Assembly (NCBI RefSeq): GCF_000376105.1
Contig: NZ_AQWM01000016.1
Location: 21,222 to 85,221, forward strand
DNA: 64,000 nt
Source: Asticcacaulis benevestitus DSM 16100 = ATCC BAA-896
GTDB taxonomy: Bacteria > Pseudomonadota > Alphaproteobacteria > Caulobacterales > Caulobacteraceae
Direction: 5' to 3'
Shown here in pieces: positions 28,388-37,631 of this stretch (position 1 is its first letter; every line of letters starts with the position of its first letter). Below the pieces are notes generated by a model, which saw only the letters and a program-made list of their open reading frames with translations, was not told where the DNA came from and ran no database searches. The position numbers and the translations under genes are program-made.

Positions 28388-30841
28388 ATGGATTCGATGT
28401 GGCGCGGACATGCCGTAATATTGACGCCGGCTTGGCTACGCGGCGATGGTGTCGGCCATGACGTTGAGGGTATGGCGCGCGCCCTTATTGCCGACGGCTT
28501 CAAGACATACGTCTATAGTCCTTACCATACTGAAAAAGACTATGAGATTTGGACAACATCCGTCGAGACAATACGAGCCCTACTGCAGCTCGAAGATACC
28601 ATATTGATCTACCATCACTCAGTTGGTGCAGATTTGACTGAGAGTTTGCTTCTGTCGGCGCGTTGCAAAACGCGAATTATGCGGTACCACAACGTAACCC
28701 CTCCGGCCTTTTTTGAAGGGTATAATGAAGATTGGGTTCGCAATTGCGCGACGGGGCGCCGCGTAACTTACGAATTGGTGAAGGCATGCACGGATTTTCT
28801 AGTTCCGAGTTACTATGACGCTCGTGATCTCATAAATGCTGGTGTAAACCCTTCGAAGATCACATATCTTCCCTATTTCCACAAGCTTGACGACTTCGAT
28901 CGAACGACAGAAAATTCTGAAACCGTGTCTCGTCTGAAAAATGACTCCAGACTTCACGTATTATTTGTCGGAAGGCGGGTCAATAACAAAGGTCACAAGC
29001 ATCTACTCGAAATAATAGCTAAATATTGCGAGATGTATGATCGCGATATTGTCTTGCATATAGTTGGAACTAAAGATGCCGGGCTGGCGAAATACAACGA
29101 AGAACTTTTATCATTAACAAATGAATTAAATATAACTGAAAACGTAATATTTTACGATAAAAGTTCGTTTGATTCTATAGTTGCCTTCTATAAAAATTGC
29201 GATGTATTCTTATGCACGAGCGAACACGAAGGCTTTTGCATCCCGATTATTGAAGCGGAATATTGCGGATTACCCGTAATCGCTTATTATTACACAGGCG
29301 TTCCCGAGGCTCTGGGCCCTACTCAGATTAGCATAGATACTCTCAACTATGCGAAATATGCGGTTGAATTACGCAGAATACGCACTGAGTCGGGTCTGAA
29401 GGAAAGTTTGGGTGAAGCTGGCTCTCAGTCAGTGAGGGAACGATTTTCTATTGAAGACACAATTCAAAATTTCAACCAATATATTGGAAAACTGTTCACG
29501 CAGAAGCATCACAGCACTGTCTTGAATTCTGGCGTTGTGACGACCTCTAAATCTTCACTTGCGTCGAAGCGGCTTCGAGTTGCTTTCGTCGTTCAAAGGT
29601 TTGGAAAGCAGGTTTCTGGCGGCGCGGAGACATTTGTGCGGCTATTTGCTGAACGCTTGTCTTCCATATTTGATATCACCGTTGTCTCCACTTCATCGTT
29701 AACGATGGACTGGGAAAATTCCGTTCCCCTTTACGAGGATGAAGCCTCTGACCCAAGATATAAGGTGATAAGGTTCCCGGCCCGGCACAAAAGGGACTGG
29801 GAGGCTTTTTCTGCAGGCACGGTCAAAGCTGCTAAATCTGAGATTGACATCAGTGAATGGATGGCTAGCCACGGCCCCCAGGTGCCGGAGATGGCAACTT
29901 ATTTGATGAAGCATCACGACCAGTTTGACGTCGTCGTGAACTGGACCTACTTATTCAGCAATATGGAGTATGTGGCGAGATTAAGCGGAAAAGTCCCGCT
30001 GATCTGCGTTCCCTTCTTCCATGACGAGAACTTTGCATATCTACCAGGCATGCAGGATCTATGCGCCGCATACGAAGGATTTGTGTTCCAGACAGATGCA
30101 GAACGCAACCTTGCAGACCAGCTCTATCCGATTGAAAACGCACAAAAAATTACCCTCGGCTGTGGGATAAACGAAGATTCTGTCGGCACTCGGTCTTTGG
30201 AACGCCAAGACCGCTTTCCATGGCCTTACATCGTATATGTCGGGCGCATTGAGCCAGCCAAGGCTGTGGATGAACTGTTCCGCCTCTTCGAAAAGTACAA
30301 GGCGGATTTTCCCGGTGATCTTAAGCTCGTTCTAATCGGCAAACCGTTCCAGATCGAGATTCCAAAGCATCCTGACATCGTACACGCTGGATTTGTGTCT
30401 GACGAAGACAAGCAGATTATCATTGATCAAGCTTTAGTTTTGGTCAATCCAAGTCATTTCGAATCCTTTTCCCTTGTATTACTGGAGGCGTGGGCAATGT
30501 CCTGCCCCGTTCTTGTGACCACCTCGTGCAATGCAACTTCGGAACAGGTCCGAAAAAGTGGCGGCGGTTTGGTTTTCAGCAACTACCGTGATTTTGCCTG
30601 GTGCCTAAACATGTTGCAGTCAAACCCCGAGTTGGCTAAGACTTTGGGCGAAGAGGGACATGAATACTACGTGCAGAACTATCTGTGGAGTGAACTAACA
30701 CCTCGCTTAAGCGCCTTCATATCTGACACACACAGATACTGGCTAGGCAAAAACGGCCAGGAAAGTACCTCACTGCTTGAGTACAACGAAAGTCCGGACG
30801 ATGAAGTGATGCCACCTTCTCGGAAAGGTCTGCCGATTTAA
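28388..30841 (+). CDS. Double glycosyltransferase with two GT4 modules
   Basis: The 817-residue protein carries two complete GT-B modules. The first (about 1-385) has HVLFVGRRVNNKGHKHLLE and the E-x7-E region EHEGFCIPIIEAEYCGLPVIA. The second (about 395-800) starts RVAFVVQRFGKQVSGGAETF, contains YIVYVGRIEPAKAVDELFRLF, and ends with ESFSLVLLEAWAMSCPVLV. A linker of Ser/Lys-rich residues joins them. Two linked modules may add two sugars in turn, or one may be regulatory. In the first module the usual EGFG reads EGFC. The gene follows the FkbM fusion after 57 bases and has no strong Shine-Dalgarno sequence. Confidence 0.87.
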   Translation: MDSMWRGHAVILTPAWLRGDGVGHDVEGMARALIADGFKTYVYSPYHTEKDYEIWTTSVETIRALLQLEDTILIYHHSVGADLTESLLLSARCKTRIMRYHNVTPPAFFEGYNEDWVRNCATGRRVTYELVKACTDFLVPSYYDARDLINAGVNPSKITYLPYFHKLDDFDRTTENSETVSRLKNDSRLHVLFVGRRVNNKGHKHLLEIIAKYCEMYDRDIVLHIVGTKDAGLAKYNEELLSLTNELNITENVIFYDKSSFDSIVAFYKNCDVFLCTSEHEGFCIPIIEAEYCGLPVIAYYYTGVPEALGPTQISIDTLNYAKYAVELRRIRTESGLKESLGEAGSQSVRERFSIEDTIQNFNQYIGKLFTQKHHSTVLNSGVVTTSKSSLASKRLRVAFVVQRFGKQVSGGAETFVRLFAERLSSIFDITVVSTSSLTMDWENSVPLYEDEASDPRYKVIRFPARHKRDWEAFSAGTVKAAKSEIDISEWMASHGPQVPEMATYLMKHHDQFDVVVNWTYLFSNMEYVARLSGKVPLICVPFFHDENFAYLPGMQDLCAAYEGFVFQTDAERNLADQLYPIENAQKITLGCGINEDSVGTRSLERQDRFPWPYIVYVGRIEPAKAVDELFRLFEKYKADFPGDLKLVLIGKPFQIEIPKHPDIVHAGFVSDEDKQIIIDQALVLVNPSHFESFSLVLLEAWAMSCPVLVTTSCNATSEQVRKSGGGLVFSNYRDFAWCLNMLQSNPELAKTLGEEGHEYYVQNYLWSELTPRLSAFISDTHRYWLGKNGQESTSLLEYNESPDDEVMPPSRKGLPI

Positions 30842-31203
30842 CTTGACTTATCTGTCGAGTTCCACTCGAAAACGGGGGATAGAATGCCCGTCTTCGGGTA
30901 AAGTTTGACAGACTTTCCCAAAGATAAGCTCACGTAAAACCGGAATTTCCCAATTGAAATCCGGTTTGGGCGATGTGGAGAATTTCACTAGTAAGGCGTC
31001 AAAGTAGGTCACCACCTAATTTGGCCCGACTGCGTTCTGCCGATCAGCGGGTCGCATTAGGTGTGATGATCCGGTCGCTAATCCATCGCACATAGCGTAA
31101 TTACATTTAGTTTACCGGATTGTGTTCCAAGCACCTTGCGCCTGAAAATATGAGCGTTTAAGATTCAGTATATCCGCGTCATTCTGCATTTTTTGGAGTA
31201 ATA
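30842..31203. other. 362-base gap with an imperfect hairpin
   Basis: No gene is supported. An imperfect inverted repeat at 30937-30967 pairs AAACCGGAATTTC with GAAATCCGGTTT (one bulge) around CCAATT. It lacks a T-run on the plus strand, so a terminator role is unproven. The end of the gap carries TGGAGT ahead of the sulfotransferase ATG. Confidence 0.4.
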
Positions 31204-33180
31204 ATGAGTGTAAAACGGAAGCAGAGTTTTTTTTCCGGTCGTATAGTGTACGATCATGTACCAAAAACTGCTGGTCAAGCCATTCGCTTATGGTTGCAGA
31301 GGGAATTGGGCACGGGCACTGTCACAGGCAACCTAGTCGGCAAACACGACGACATATTACGTCTGCATGGCGGACTACACCCAATTATTTGCGGACACCT
31401 CATATTCGAAGGCTCGGGGTTAGATCCTCGTTACTCATACTTCACGAACATACGCGAACCTGTGGAGAGAGCCGTCTCTTGGCTTCATTTTATCGTAAAT
31501 AATCACCGGCCCGACGAGTTGACGCCAGGCCTATGGGAACAGGCCGAGGTCTTTTTACGAACCGGCGATGAGTTGGGTGAAATGATTCCCTATCACCTAA
31601 ACAATCACTATGTGAATCATTTTTCATCGATTAGTTCCACGGCCCAGATGACAGACGAATCGAAGCTGGAACTGGCGCTGCAAAATATTCAACAATACGA
31701 CGTTATTGGTGATTTTGGTGACCTGCCTCAATTTACTCGCAACATCTCAAATTTTTTGAAAATTCCCGTCGCGACCAAGCTCGAGCACACAAATATAACT
31801 AGTTTTCGTCCTGAAATAACGCAGATCTCTACGAACCTCCGCGAACGCCTTTTTGAACTGAACAATTTGGACCTCCAGTTTTATCAGAAACTGAAGAGCG
31901 TAAATTTTCACGCCAATTCGAAACGAAAGGTTGAAAACATAGTAGAGCGCAAATGGGAAGTTTACAATGAGCCTCACCTTCCCACCGAAAAGCCTAAAAC
32001 AATTCAAGTTGTTGCAGTTAAGTTAAAGCCTGAATCTTATGTGCTTGATAGCCGGGAGATATTAGATTTTTCTTTGTCCTTTTCTACTGAATTGTCCATC
32101 GAGAAAATCGACTTAATAATATCTATTTACGACGAGGAGGGACGTCTGGCCTTCGAGAGTTCCTCTGATCTCTCTTCGTCCTCACCGACAAATTTGTGCC
32201 CAGGCGTCTACGAAACGCATTTTTATCTGGTTCCTGACCTGCCGGAGGGAGAATACTCTGTCAGATTCTCTTTCCAGGAGTTCGACAATGGCTCTTCACA
32301 TCACCTCGGTGGTGTAGACTACGACTTGCGCTTCCGCGTCCAAGTTGATCGTAAAGTCGAAACCAAAGGATATTCCGCACTCTCGGCAAAATTCCTATGC
32401 CATCAGATCAGCTCTGACCCGATTGTGGATTTTGACGACGCAACAGGTTTTACCGCGGTTAGCGGAACGTTTGAGAAAATGCACCCCAATGAAACACTTT
32501 GGGTGCCAGTAGAGATCGTGAACCGCTCGCTACATGATTGGGTTGGCACGATTGACAAGCCACTGCAACTGAAACACGAATGGATGATGGCGGGCGACAA
32601 TAGCTGGGTTGACGCTCCAAAACCCCACTTCATCATCGACAGGATTGACGCGCAATCTTCTTTTGTTGCCAATATCAACATCAAGGCGCCCTACCAGCCG
32701 GGCCCTTACGATCTACGATTTATTTTGGCGCAAGGCGATAGTGACCTGGCGAGTTTCGGGTTTGCATCCGATGGATTCACCGTCAATGTAATAAAATGGT
32801 CTGAGGCTAAACGCTATGGAGCCGCCGATGTACGCCTCTTTTCTACCACCGGCCAGCCGCTTGGGAGTGTGAAGGCCTCAAGTGGCGCAGACGGGTTTTT
32901 GACCTACGGACCCTTTTGCGATCTGCCACGGGGAGACTATTTGGTAGTTTTCGAAGGATCAGTCGTCGATCCAGGTACGAGCTCGTACGCAGATGTGGCG
33001 GTAAACGAGCATGTTCTCATTCAAAAGCCACTGGATAAAGAGGAGAACACCAACGTCATCGCTCAACTCGCATTTAGCTTAGAAAGAAATAGTTCTAGGG
33101 TAGAATTTAGGATTTGGGTAGATAGACATGCCGATATCCAGTTGAGTGGCATCCAAGTTGTGCCGACCCGCCTTGATTAA
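31204..33180 (+). CDS. Sulfotransferase fused to Wzt-C-like and other beta-sandwich domains
   Basis: A 658-residue fusion. Residues 1-235 are a PAPS-dependent sulfotransferase: the 5'-phosphosulfate loop is HVPKTAGQAIRLWL (P20-Q25) and the 3'-phosphate site is TNIREPVERAVSWLH (R84). Residues about 260-395 form a beta-sandwich resembling the C-terminal glycan-binding domain of Wzt (IQVVAVKLKPESYVL, IDLIISIYDEEGRLAFES, LPEGEYSVRFSFQEFDNGS). A third module (about 415-535, ETLWVPVEIVNRSLHDWVG) and a fourth beta-rich tail follow. TGGAGT precedes the ATG. A role in sulfating the exported glycan is inferred. The Wzt-C resemblance is my pattern reading and needs a profile search. Confidence 0.82.
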   Translation: MSVKRKQSFFSGRIVYDHVPKTAGQAIRLWLQRELGTGTVTGNLVGKHDDILRLHGGLHPIICGHLIFEGSGLDPRYSYFTNIREPVERAVSWLHFIVNNHRPDELTPGLWEQAEVFLRTGDELGEMIPYHLNNHYVNHFSSISSTAQMTDESKLELALQNIQQYDVIGDFGDLPQFTRNISNFLKIPVATKLEHTNITSFRPEITQISTNLRERLFELNNLDLQFYQKLKSVNFHANSKRKVENIVERKWEVYNEPHLPTEKPKTIQVVAVKLKPESYVLDSREILDFSLSFSTELSIEKIDLIISIYDEEGRLAFESSSDLSSSSPTNLCPGVYETHFYLVPDLPEGEYSVRFSFQEFDNGSSHHLGGVDYDLRFRVQVDRKVETKGYSALSAKFLCHQISSDPIVDFDDATGFTAVSGTFEKMHPNETLWVPVEIVNRSLHDWVGTIDKPLQLKHEWMMAGDNSWVDAPKPHFIIDRIDAQSSFVANINIKAPYQPGPYDLRFILAQGDSDLASFGFASDGFTVNVIKWSEAKRYGAADVRLFSTTGQPLGSVKASSGADGFLTYGPFCDLPRGDYLVVFEGSVVDPGTSSYADVAVNEHVLIQKPLDKEENTNVIAQLAFSLERNSSRVEFRIWVDRHADIQLSGIQVVPTRLD

Positions 33181-33413
33181 CAACCAACCACCCTTGCCCG
33201 TACCGGTCGACGCAGACATGTATCGGCATCGAGATAGCCCTGTTATGCTCCAGTTTCGAGTGCAAGGAACATCGGCGCCTGGCGCGTAATAATGGCGTAA
33301 TCTGCGGTATTTTCCAGACAATTTTGGGTGGAATCGATTTACCGCCATAATCCGCCTTGCGCCGTTTGCCCGCTCTCGCTATACGCAATAATCTACGTAA
33401 TTATGAGGCTAAA

Positions 33414-34796
33414 ATGAGAGTTGCCAACACTTATCCTGACCGTCATGTATGTGTAATTGGCCTTGGTTATGTGGGCTTGACGCTTGCAGTTGCGCTGGCA
33501 GAGGTTGGTTTCCAAGTTCATGGTGTGGAGCTGAACCCGAAGACTGTCGAGGTCATTCAAAGTGGGAGGGCCCCTTTTAAAGAGACAGGCCTGGACTTGA
33601 GACTTGCCGCTCAAGTATCAGCAGGAAATTTGACGGCCTCGCTGGATTGGCCAGCACCTGGCACTTCAAACGTCTATATTGTGACCGTCGGCACACCGCT
33701 GGGAGCTGGCGAGAAAATAACGAATTTGACGTCCATTCGTCACGTTGCTGAGCGTTTGTCAGAGAATTTACGCCCAAACAACCTCATACTTCTCCGTTCG
33801 ACGGTGCGCGTAGGTGTCAGCCGGGATATCGTTAAGGCCGCCTTGGATACGTCGGGCTTGCCCTACGATCTCGCTTTCTGTCCCGAACGCACTCTTGAGG
33901 GAAAAGCCCTTCACGAGTTACGCACTCTCCCGCAAATCATAGGTGGTCTGACGCCAGCCTCGACCATGCGGGCCAGCCAGTTTTTCAATTTTCTGACACC
34001 GACCACCATTCGAGTGCGTGATCTCGAGACGGCGGAAATGATCAAACTGATCAACAATACGCAACGAGATCTTATGTTTGCGTTCGCAAACGAGGTTGCG
34101 GAAATGTGTGACGCCATCGGCGTATCCGCTCTTGAGGTGATAGAAGCGGGCAACATGGGTTACCCGCGTGCATCTATGCCAATCCCTGGACCAGTCGGCG
34201 GTCCTTGTCTTGAAAAGGATCCCTATATCTTGGCAGAAGGCGTTACGGCTCGTGGAGGCGAAGTCCGCATGCCGCTTCTGGGACGTGAAGTCAACGAGGC
34301 ACTCCCATCCCGCACTGCCAAGATCGTTTTCGATGAGTTGTTGGAACGGGGCCCTTCTGAAAAGATTCAGAAAGGTGTTATCATGGGAGTGGCATTCAAA
34401 GGCCGGCCCGAGACCTCCGACTTACGTGGCACCTTAGCGATACCGCTAATCAAAGAATTAAAAACTGTTTTCCCTGATGTGAAGCTGGTCGCATACGATC
34501 CCTCCGTACCAGACTCTGACGTTGAGTCCCTGGGCGTTGAGGTAAGCTCATCGGCGTCGGAAGCTTTTGAAGGGGCCAGCTTTGTTATTTATCAGAATAA
34601 CAACGTGATTTTTCAGTCCCTGGATTTATCCGCACTCAGTCAGTCGTTAGCGCCGGGTGCGATAATTTACGACATGTGGAATCAATATGATTCTGAAATG
34701 CTCCATCTTCGGGATGACACAGTTTATTTTGGCTTGGGAACTCGTATTTTGGCGTCAATTTCGGGAACCGCTGGTCTCGCTGACACCAAAAGCTAA
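33414..34796 (+). CDS. UDP-glucose/GDP-mannose dehydrogenase family nucleotide-sugar dehydrogenase
   Basis: These enzymes oxidise a nucleotide sugar at C6 to the uronic acid using two NAD. The 460-residue protein has the NAD motif VIGLGYVGLTLAVALAEVG, LLRSTVRVG, the central helix ETAEMIKLINNTQRDLMFAFANE, and the catalytic Cys265 in GPVGGPCLEKDPYIL. The C-terminal domain has MGVAFKGRPETSDLRGT and YDPSV. These fit the WecC/VipA group (UDP-N-acetylhexosamine uronates) more than classic Ugd, but the substrate is not certain. The ATG at 33414 is preferred over an upstream TTG because GAGG lies 6 bases ahead. A second, internally deleted copy lies at 48846. Confidence 0.87.
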   Translation: MRVANTYPDRHVCVIGLGYVGLTLAVALAEVGFQVHGVELNPKTVEVIQSGRAPFKETGLDLRLAAQVSAGNLTASLDWPAPGTSNVYIVTVGTPLGAGEKITNLTSIRHVAERLSENLRPNNLILLRSTVRVGVSRDIVKAALDTSGLPYDLAFCPERTLEGKALHELRTLPQIIGGLTPASTMRASQFFNFLTPTTIRVRDLETAEMIKLINNTQRDLMFAFANEVAEMCDAIGVSALEVIEAGNMGYPRASMPIPGPVGGPCLEKDPYILAEGVTARGGEVRMPLLGREVNEALPSRTAKIVFDELLERGPSEKIQKGVIMGVAFKGRPETSDLRGTLAIPLIKELKTVFPDVKLVAYDPSVPDSDVESLGVEVSSSASEAFEGASFVIYQNNNVIFQSLDLSALSQSLAPGAIIYDMWNQYDSEMLHLRDDTVYFGLGTRILASISGTAGLADTKS

Positions 34797-34818
34797 GTTA
34801 CGGCCTGCTCCGCCGCTG

Positions 34819-34840
34819 ATTTGGCAAAAAGCCAAATTTT
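34819..34840 (+). terminator. Possible terminator between dehydrogenase and epimerase genes
   Basis: A perfect 7-bp stem, ATTTGGC paired with GCCAAAT around AAAAA, is followed by TTTG. The stem is AT-rich and the T-run is short, so it is a weak terminator or attenuator. It lies 22 bases after the dehydrogenase stop. Confidence 0.5.
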
Positions 34841-34872
34841 GTGGTCTTTATTAAAAAAAAAACGGAAGTCTC

Positions 34873-35847
34873 ATGTCTAAAATACTTGTCACCGGAGCAG
34901 CTGGTTTTCTCGGCTTCTTTATCGCGAGACAGCTTGCCTCAGACCCCAACAATTTGGTTGTCTGTGTCGATAATTTTATTCGCGGCGAAAACGACAGTTT
35001 GTATCAGGAACTGACGAGTCGGGAGAATGTTCAGGCCATAACGGCAGATTTGAACGACTCCGCGGCCGTGGCGTTGCTGCCGGACGATATTGAAATTATT
35101 TTCCACATGGCTGCGCTGAACGGAACTCAGAATTTTTACGAGCGTCCTTTTGAGGTCGTACGGTGCTGCACCTTACCGACGATGCACCTCATTGAAAAAT
35201 ATGGTCCGCTTAATACACTGAAGCGATGGATTTACGCTGGAACGTCTGAGGCATATGCGTCAACCGTGACGCGTTTTGGCTGGGAGGTCCCTACGGCCGA
35301 GAACGTGCCTCTTGGCATAGACGACATCTTTAACTCACGTTGGTCATATGGTGCATCGAAGATGCACGGCGAGATAGCGACGGTCAATGGATGTCGACAC
35401 TTCGACATTCCCTTTACTGTTGTCAGATTTCACAATGCCTATGGCCCGCGGATGGGAGATAAGCACGTTATACCAGATTTCCTGGTGCGTGCGCGTAGCG
35501 GTGTTTTCGAGCTTTTTGGCCATGAAGATACCCGCTCATTCATATATGCCGAGGATGCTGCCAAGGCTACCATTGCGCTGGGATACGCAGACGGTGCGAA
35601 AGACCAGGTTGTAAATGTTGGCTCTGAGGACGAGATGACAATTCGTGATCTTGGTTACGCCATCATGAAGGCAGCGAACCTCGAGGGCGAGATCGTACTT
35701 CACCCGTCCCCCAAAGGTAGCGTTAAGCGTCGCGCTCCAAACATATCGCTGTTGCGACAAATCGCAGGCTATGAGCCTGAGTGGACACTTGAAGAGGGCC
35801 TGAAGAAGACGGCCGCCTATTACTTACAAGACTCGGAAGAAGCATAG
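34873..35847 (+). CDS. NAD-dependent sugar epimerase/dehydratase (extended SDR), copy 1
   Basis: A 324-residue extended SDR. It begins with the NAD motif ILVTGAAGFLGFFIARQLA and has FHMAALNGTQNFYERPFE, YAGTSEAYASTVTRFGW, and the catalytic Tyr159 and Lys163 in SYGASKMHGE. NAYGPRMGDKHVIPDF and FELFGHEDTRSFIYAEDAA follow. The family acts on UDP or GDP sugars as 4-epimerase, 4,6-dehydratase or decarboxylase. Since its neighbour is a uronate-forming dehydrogenase, a 4-epimerase or a uronate decarboxylase is plausible. GGAAG precedes the ATG. A close paralogue lies at 49145 beside a broken dehydrogenase. Confidence 0.85.
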   Translation: MSKILVTGAAGFLGFFIARQLASDPNNLVVCVDNFIRGENDSLYQELTSRENVQAITADLNDSAAVALLPDDIEIIFHMAALNGTQNFYERPFEVVRCCTLPTMHLIEKYGPLNTLKRWIYAGTSEAYASTVTRFGWEVPTAENVPLGIDDIFNSRWSYGASKMHGEIATVNGCRHFDIPFTVVRFHNAYGPRMGDKHVIPDFLVRARSGVFELFGHEDTRSFIYAEDAAKATIALGYADGAKDQVVNVGSEDEMTIRDLGYAIMKAANLEGEIVLHPSPKGSVKRRAPNISLLRQIAGYEPEWTLEEGLKKTAAYYLQDSEEA

Positions 35848-36846
35848 TTGTTCCGCTTGGGCGCAGGAAAGGTTCCAACTTTTCTGCGTTCAGGCGGGAG
35901 CCAGGCTTCGTGCCAGTTGGTTTCCGCATCACAGGTTCAAATCGAAAACTCATCCCTTTGTCACAATCGATGGGAACTCTCGGCAAAATTGTGCGAGGCC
36001 GCGGACTTGGCGTTTCACCGATGACTTCGCAGATTTGACGAACGCTGTTTCAGTTGCTTTGCTCTTTGGAATGAGATGCGTTGGCGATTGAAAGAGGGTT
36101 TCGATTAGAAGTCGATGCGTCGGGTTTAAGGTCCTTTGAAAGAACATACCGCCAAACGACAGTTGCGCGGCAACGTTCGTAATTGAGCTTTGAGTACGCC
36201 GGCAGACATCGGAAGGATGCAGCCATCGCCGTTGGTGTCGAACAGTGAATACTAGACGCCTGGACCTAGCGGTTAGTTATCGTTGGTCCGGATGGCACGA
36301 GGCACCGCCGCCATAAAGGTGCCTCGCCGAAGTTAACGCATGCCCCTGATTCAGATGATCGACGTCGTTCCCATGTCTTCATTTCGTCGACACATATGAT
36401 CTTTTGTTGCCGGGCTTGGAACAGAAGCATCAATCTGCCCTGACACGTCACGTGCATTTGTCTTCGACAATTGGGCTTTCGGTTCTACCAACGCCGGTGG
36501 TATGAGGTCGTTACGAAGTCCTGTTTGGGGCGTCAAAGGTAGCCCCTTGATCTTGGCGGAAATTTATTCCGGTCTTGACAGTTTAGGCAGATCAAACATC
36601 TCTGTCGCTTGGCACCTCTCCCCCACTCAAGTCGATGGCCATTAGACCGCAGAGTCTTGGGTAAATTATTTCAGTTTCTGTAGACGTCCCCCCGATATAA
36701 TCTATCGCTTTTTCCACAAAGAGCTGCAACCTCGCCTTTAGATCGATCAGCGATATTCACGACCTTAGGATCGTAGGGTGTAGATTAAAAACCTCAAAAT
36801 AAGGGAAAAAGGAACGCTCGGTCGATCCAACGCAACTCGAAACAGA
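35848..36846. other. 1-kb gap with no supported gene
   Basis: About 1 kb lies between convergent genes and contains only short open frames without recognisable motifs. A hairpin (CGCAGGAAAG...CTTTTCTGCG, 35862-35888) sits just after the epimerase stop and may end that transcript. A 9-bp perfect inverted repeat lies at 36298-36326. The gap could hold decayed coding sequence, but no frame reads as a known family. Confidence 0.45.
36298..36326. repeat. Perfect 9-bp inverted repeat
   Basis: CGAGGCACC pairs with GGTGCCTCG around an 11-base loop. There is no T-run. It lies mid-gap, not next to a gene end, so its role is unclear. Confidence 0.5.
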
Positions 36847-37623
36847 TTAAGACATCTGGCCTTCAACATCTCGCGCGACAGGCTTTTGTGAATTAAAATC
36901 CCAGCCATCGACCTCGCCAAAATACACCTGCTCGCCCGCATCCAAGACAAGCAATTTGTTACACATCAGTTGAATCATTGGGAAGGAGTGTGATGCCAAT
37001 ATCATACCGCGGGATTTGTCTAAGAGACTATCCATCCTTTGTTTGGCTTTAACAATGAAATCGGCATCTCCCGTGCTCAACCACTCGTCGAATAGTAAAA
37101 TGTCGGGATCCAAAGTTGTTGACACGGCAAAGACTAGCCTGGATGCCATCCCTGCGGAGAAAGTCTTCACGGGTAAGTCAATGAAGCTACCGAGATCAGA
37201 GAATTCGATCAGTTCGTCCATCTGAAGCTGAATTTGACGTGTGGTGAACCCACGCATTCGGCCCATGTTAATAATATTGTCCCGACCCGTGAGATTCGGA
37301 TCCAGCCCCAGGCCCACATCAATCATGGATGATATGCGGCCGTTCACCTCAATATGACCTCGCGTAGGCTCATAAATTCCGGCAACGAGCTTTAGAAGCG
37401 TGGTCTTCCCAGCGCCATTGTGCCCAATTACTCCGAGTCTGTCGCCCACGTTGAGGGTAAAGTTTAGGCGCGAGAGTGCTTGAACATGTATGATATCGCT
37501 TCCGTCCTTGAGCAGTTTACCGCCCACAGACAAATTAACCATCATATTGCGCAATGACTGTGCTCTAACGGAGTACACAGGATAAACAAGATCAACGTAA
37601 TTTAAGCGTATAAGCACCGACAT
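36847..37623 (-). CDS. wzt: Polysaccharide ABC transporter ATP-binding protein
   Basis: The 258-residue ATPase energises export of a lipid-linked glycan through the Wzm-type permease. Walker A is GHNGAGKTT (residues 67-75), followed by RISSMIDVGLGLDPNLTGRDNI, the signature FSAGMASRLVFAVS, and Walker B DILLFDEWLSTGD. This matches the RfbE/KpsT/Wzt branch. It ends soon after the nucleotide-binding domain, so the C-terminal glycan-binding domain of long Wzt proteins is absent. AGGA precedes the ATG, 8 bases after the permease stop. The gene runs against the biosynthetic genes and has its own promoter with the permease. Confidence 0.9.
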   Translation of the reverse strand: MSVLIRLNYVDLVYPVYSVRAQSLRNMMVNLSVGGKLLKDGSDIIHVQALSRLNFTLNVGDRLGVIGHNGAGKTTLLKLVAGIYEPTRGHIEVNGRISSMIDVGLGLDPNLTGRDNIINMGRMRGFTTRQIQLQMDELIEFSDLGSFIDLPVKTFSAGMASRLVFAVSTTLDPDILLFDEWLSTGDADFIVKAKQRMDSLLDKSRGMILASHSFPMIQLMCNKLLVLDAGEQVYFGEVDGWDFNSQKPVARDVEGQMS

Positions 37624-37631
37624 TTTTTATC

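Noticed and set aside
35950..36147. 65-codon minus-strand frame in the 1-kb gap, considered as a transposase remnant
   Set aside because: No transposase motif could be recognised, unlike the IS66 fossil at 46745.
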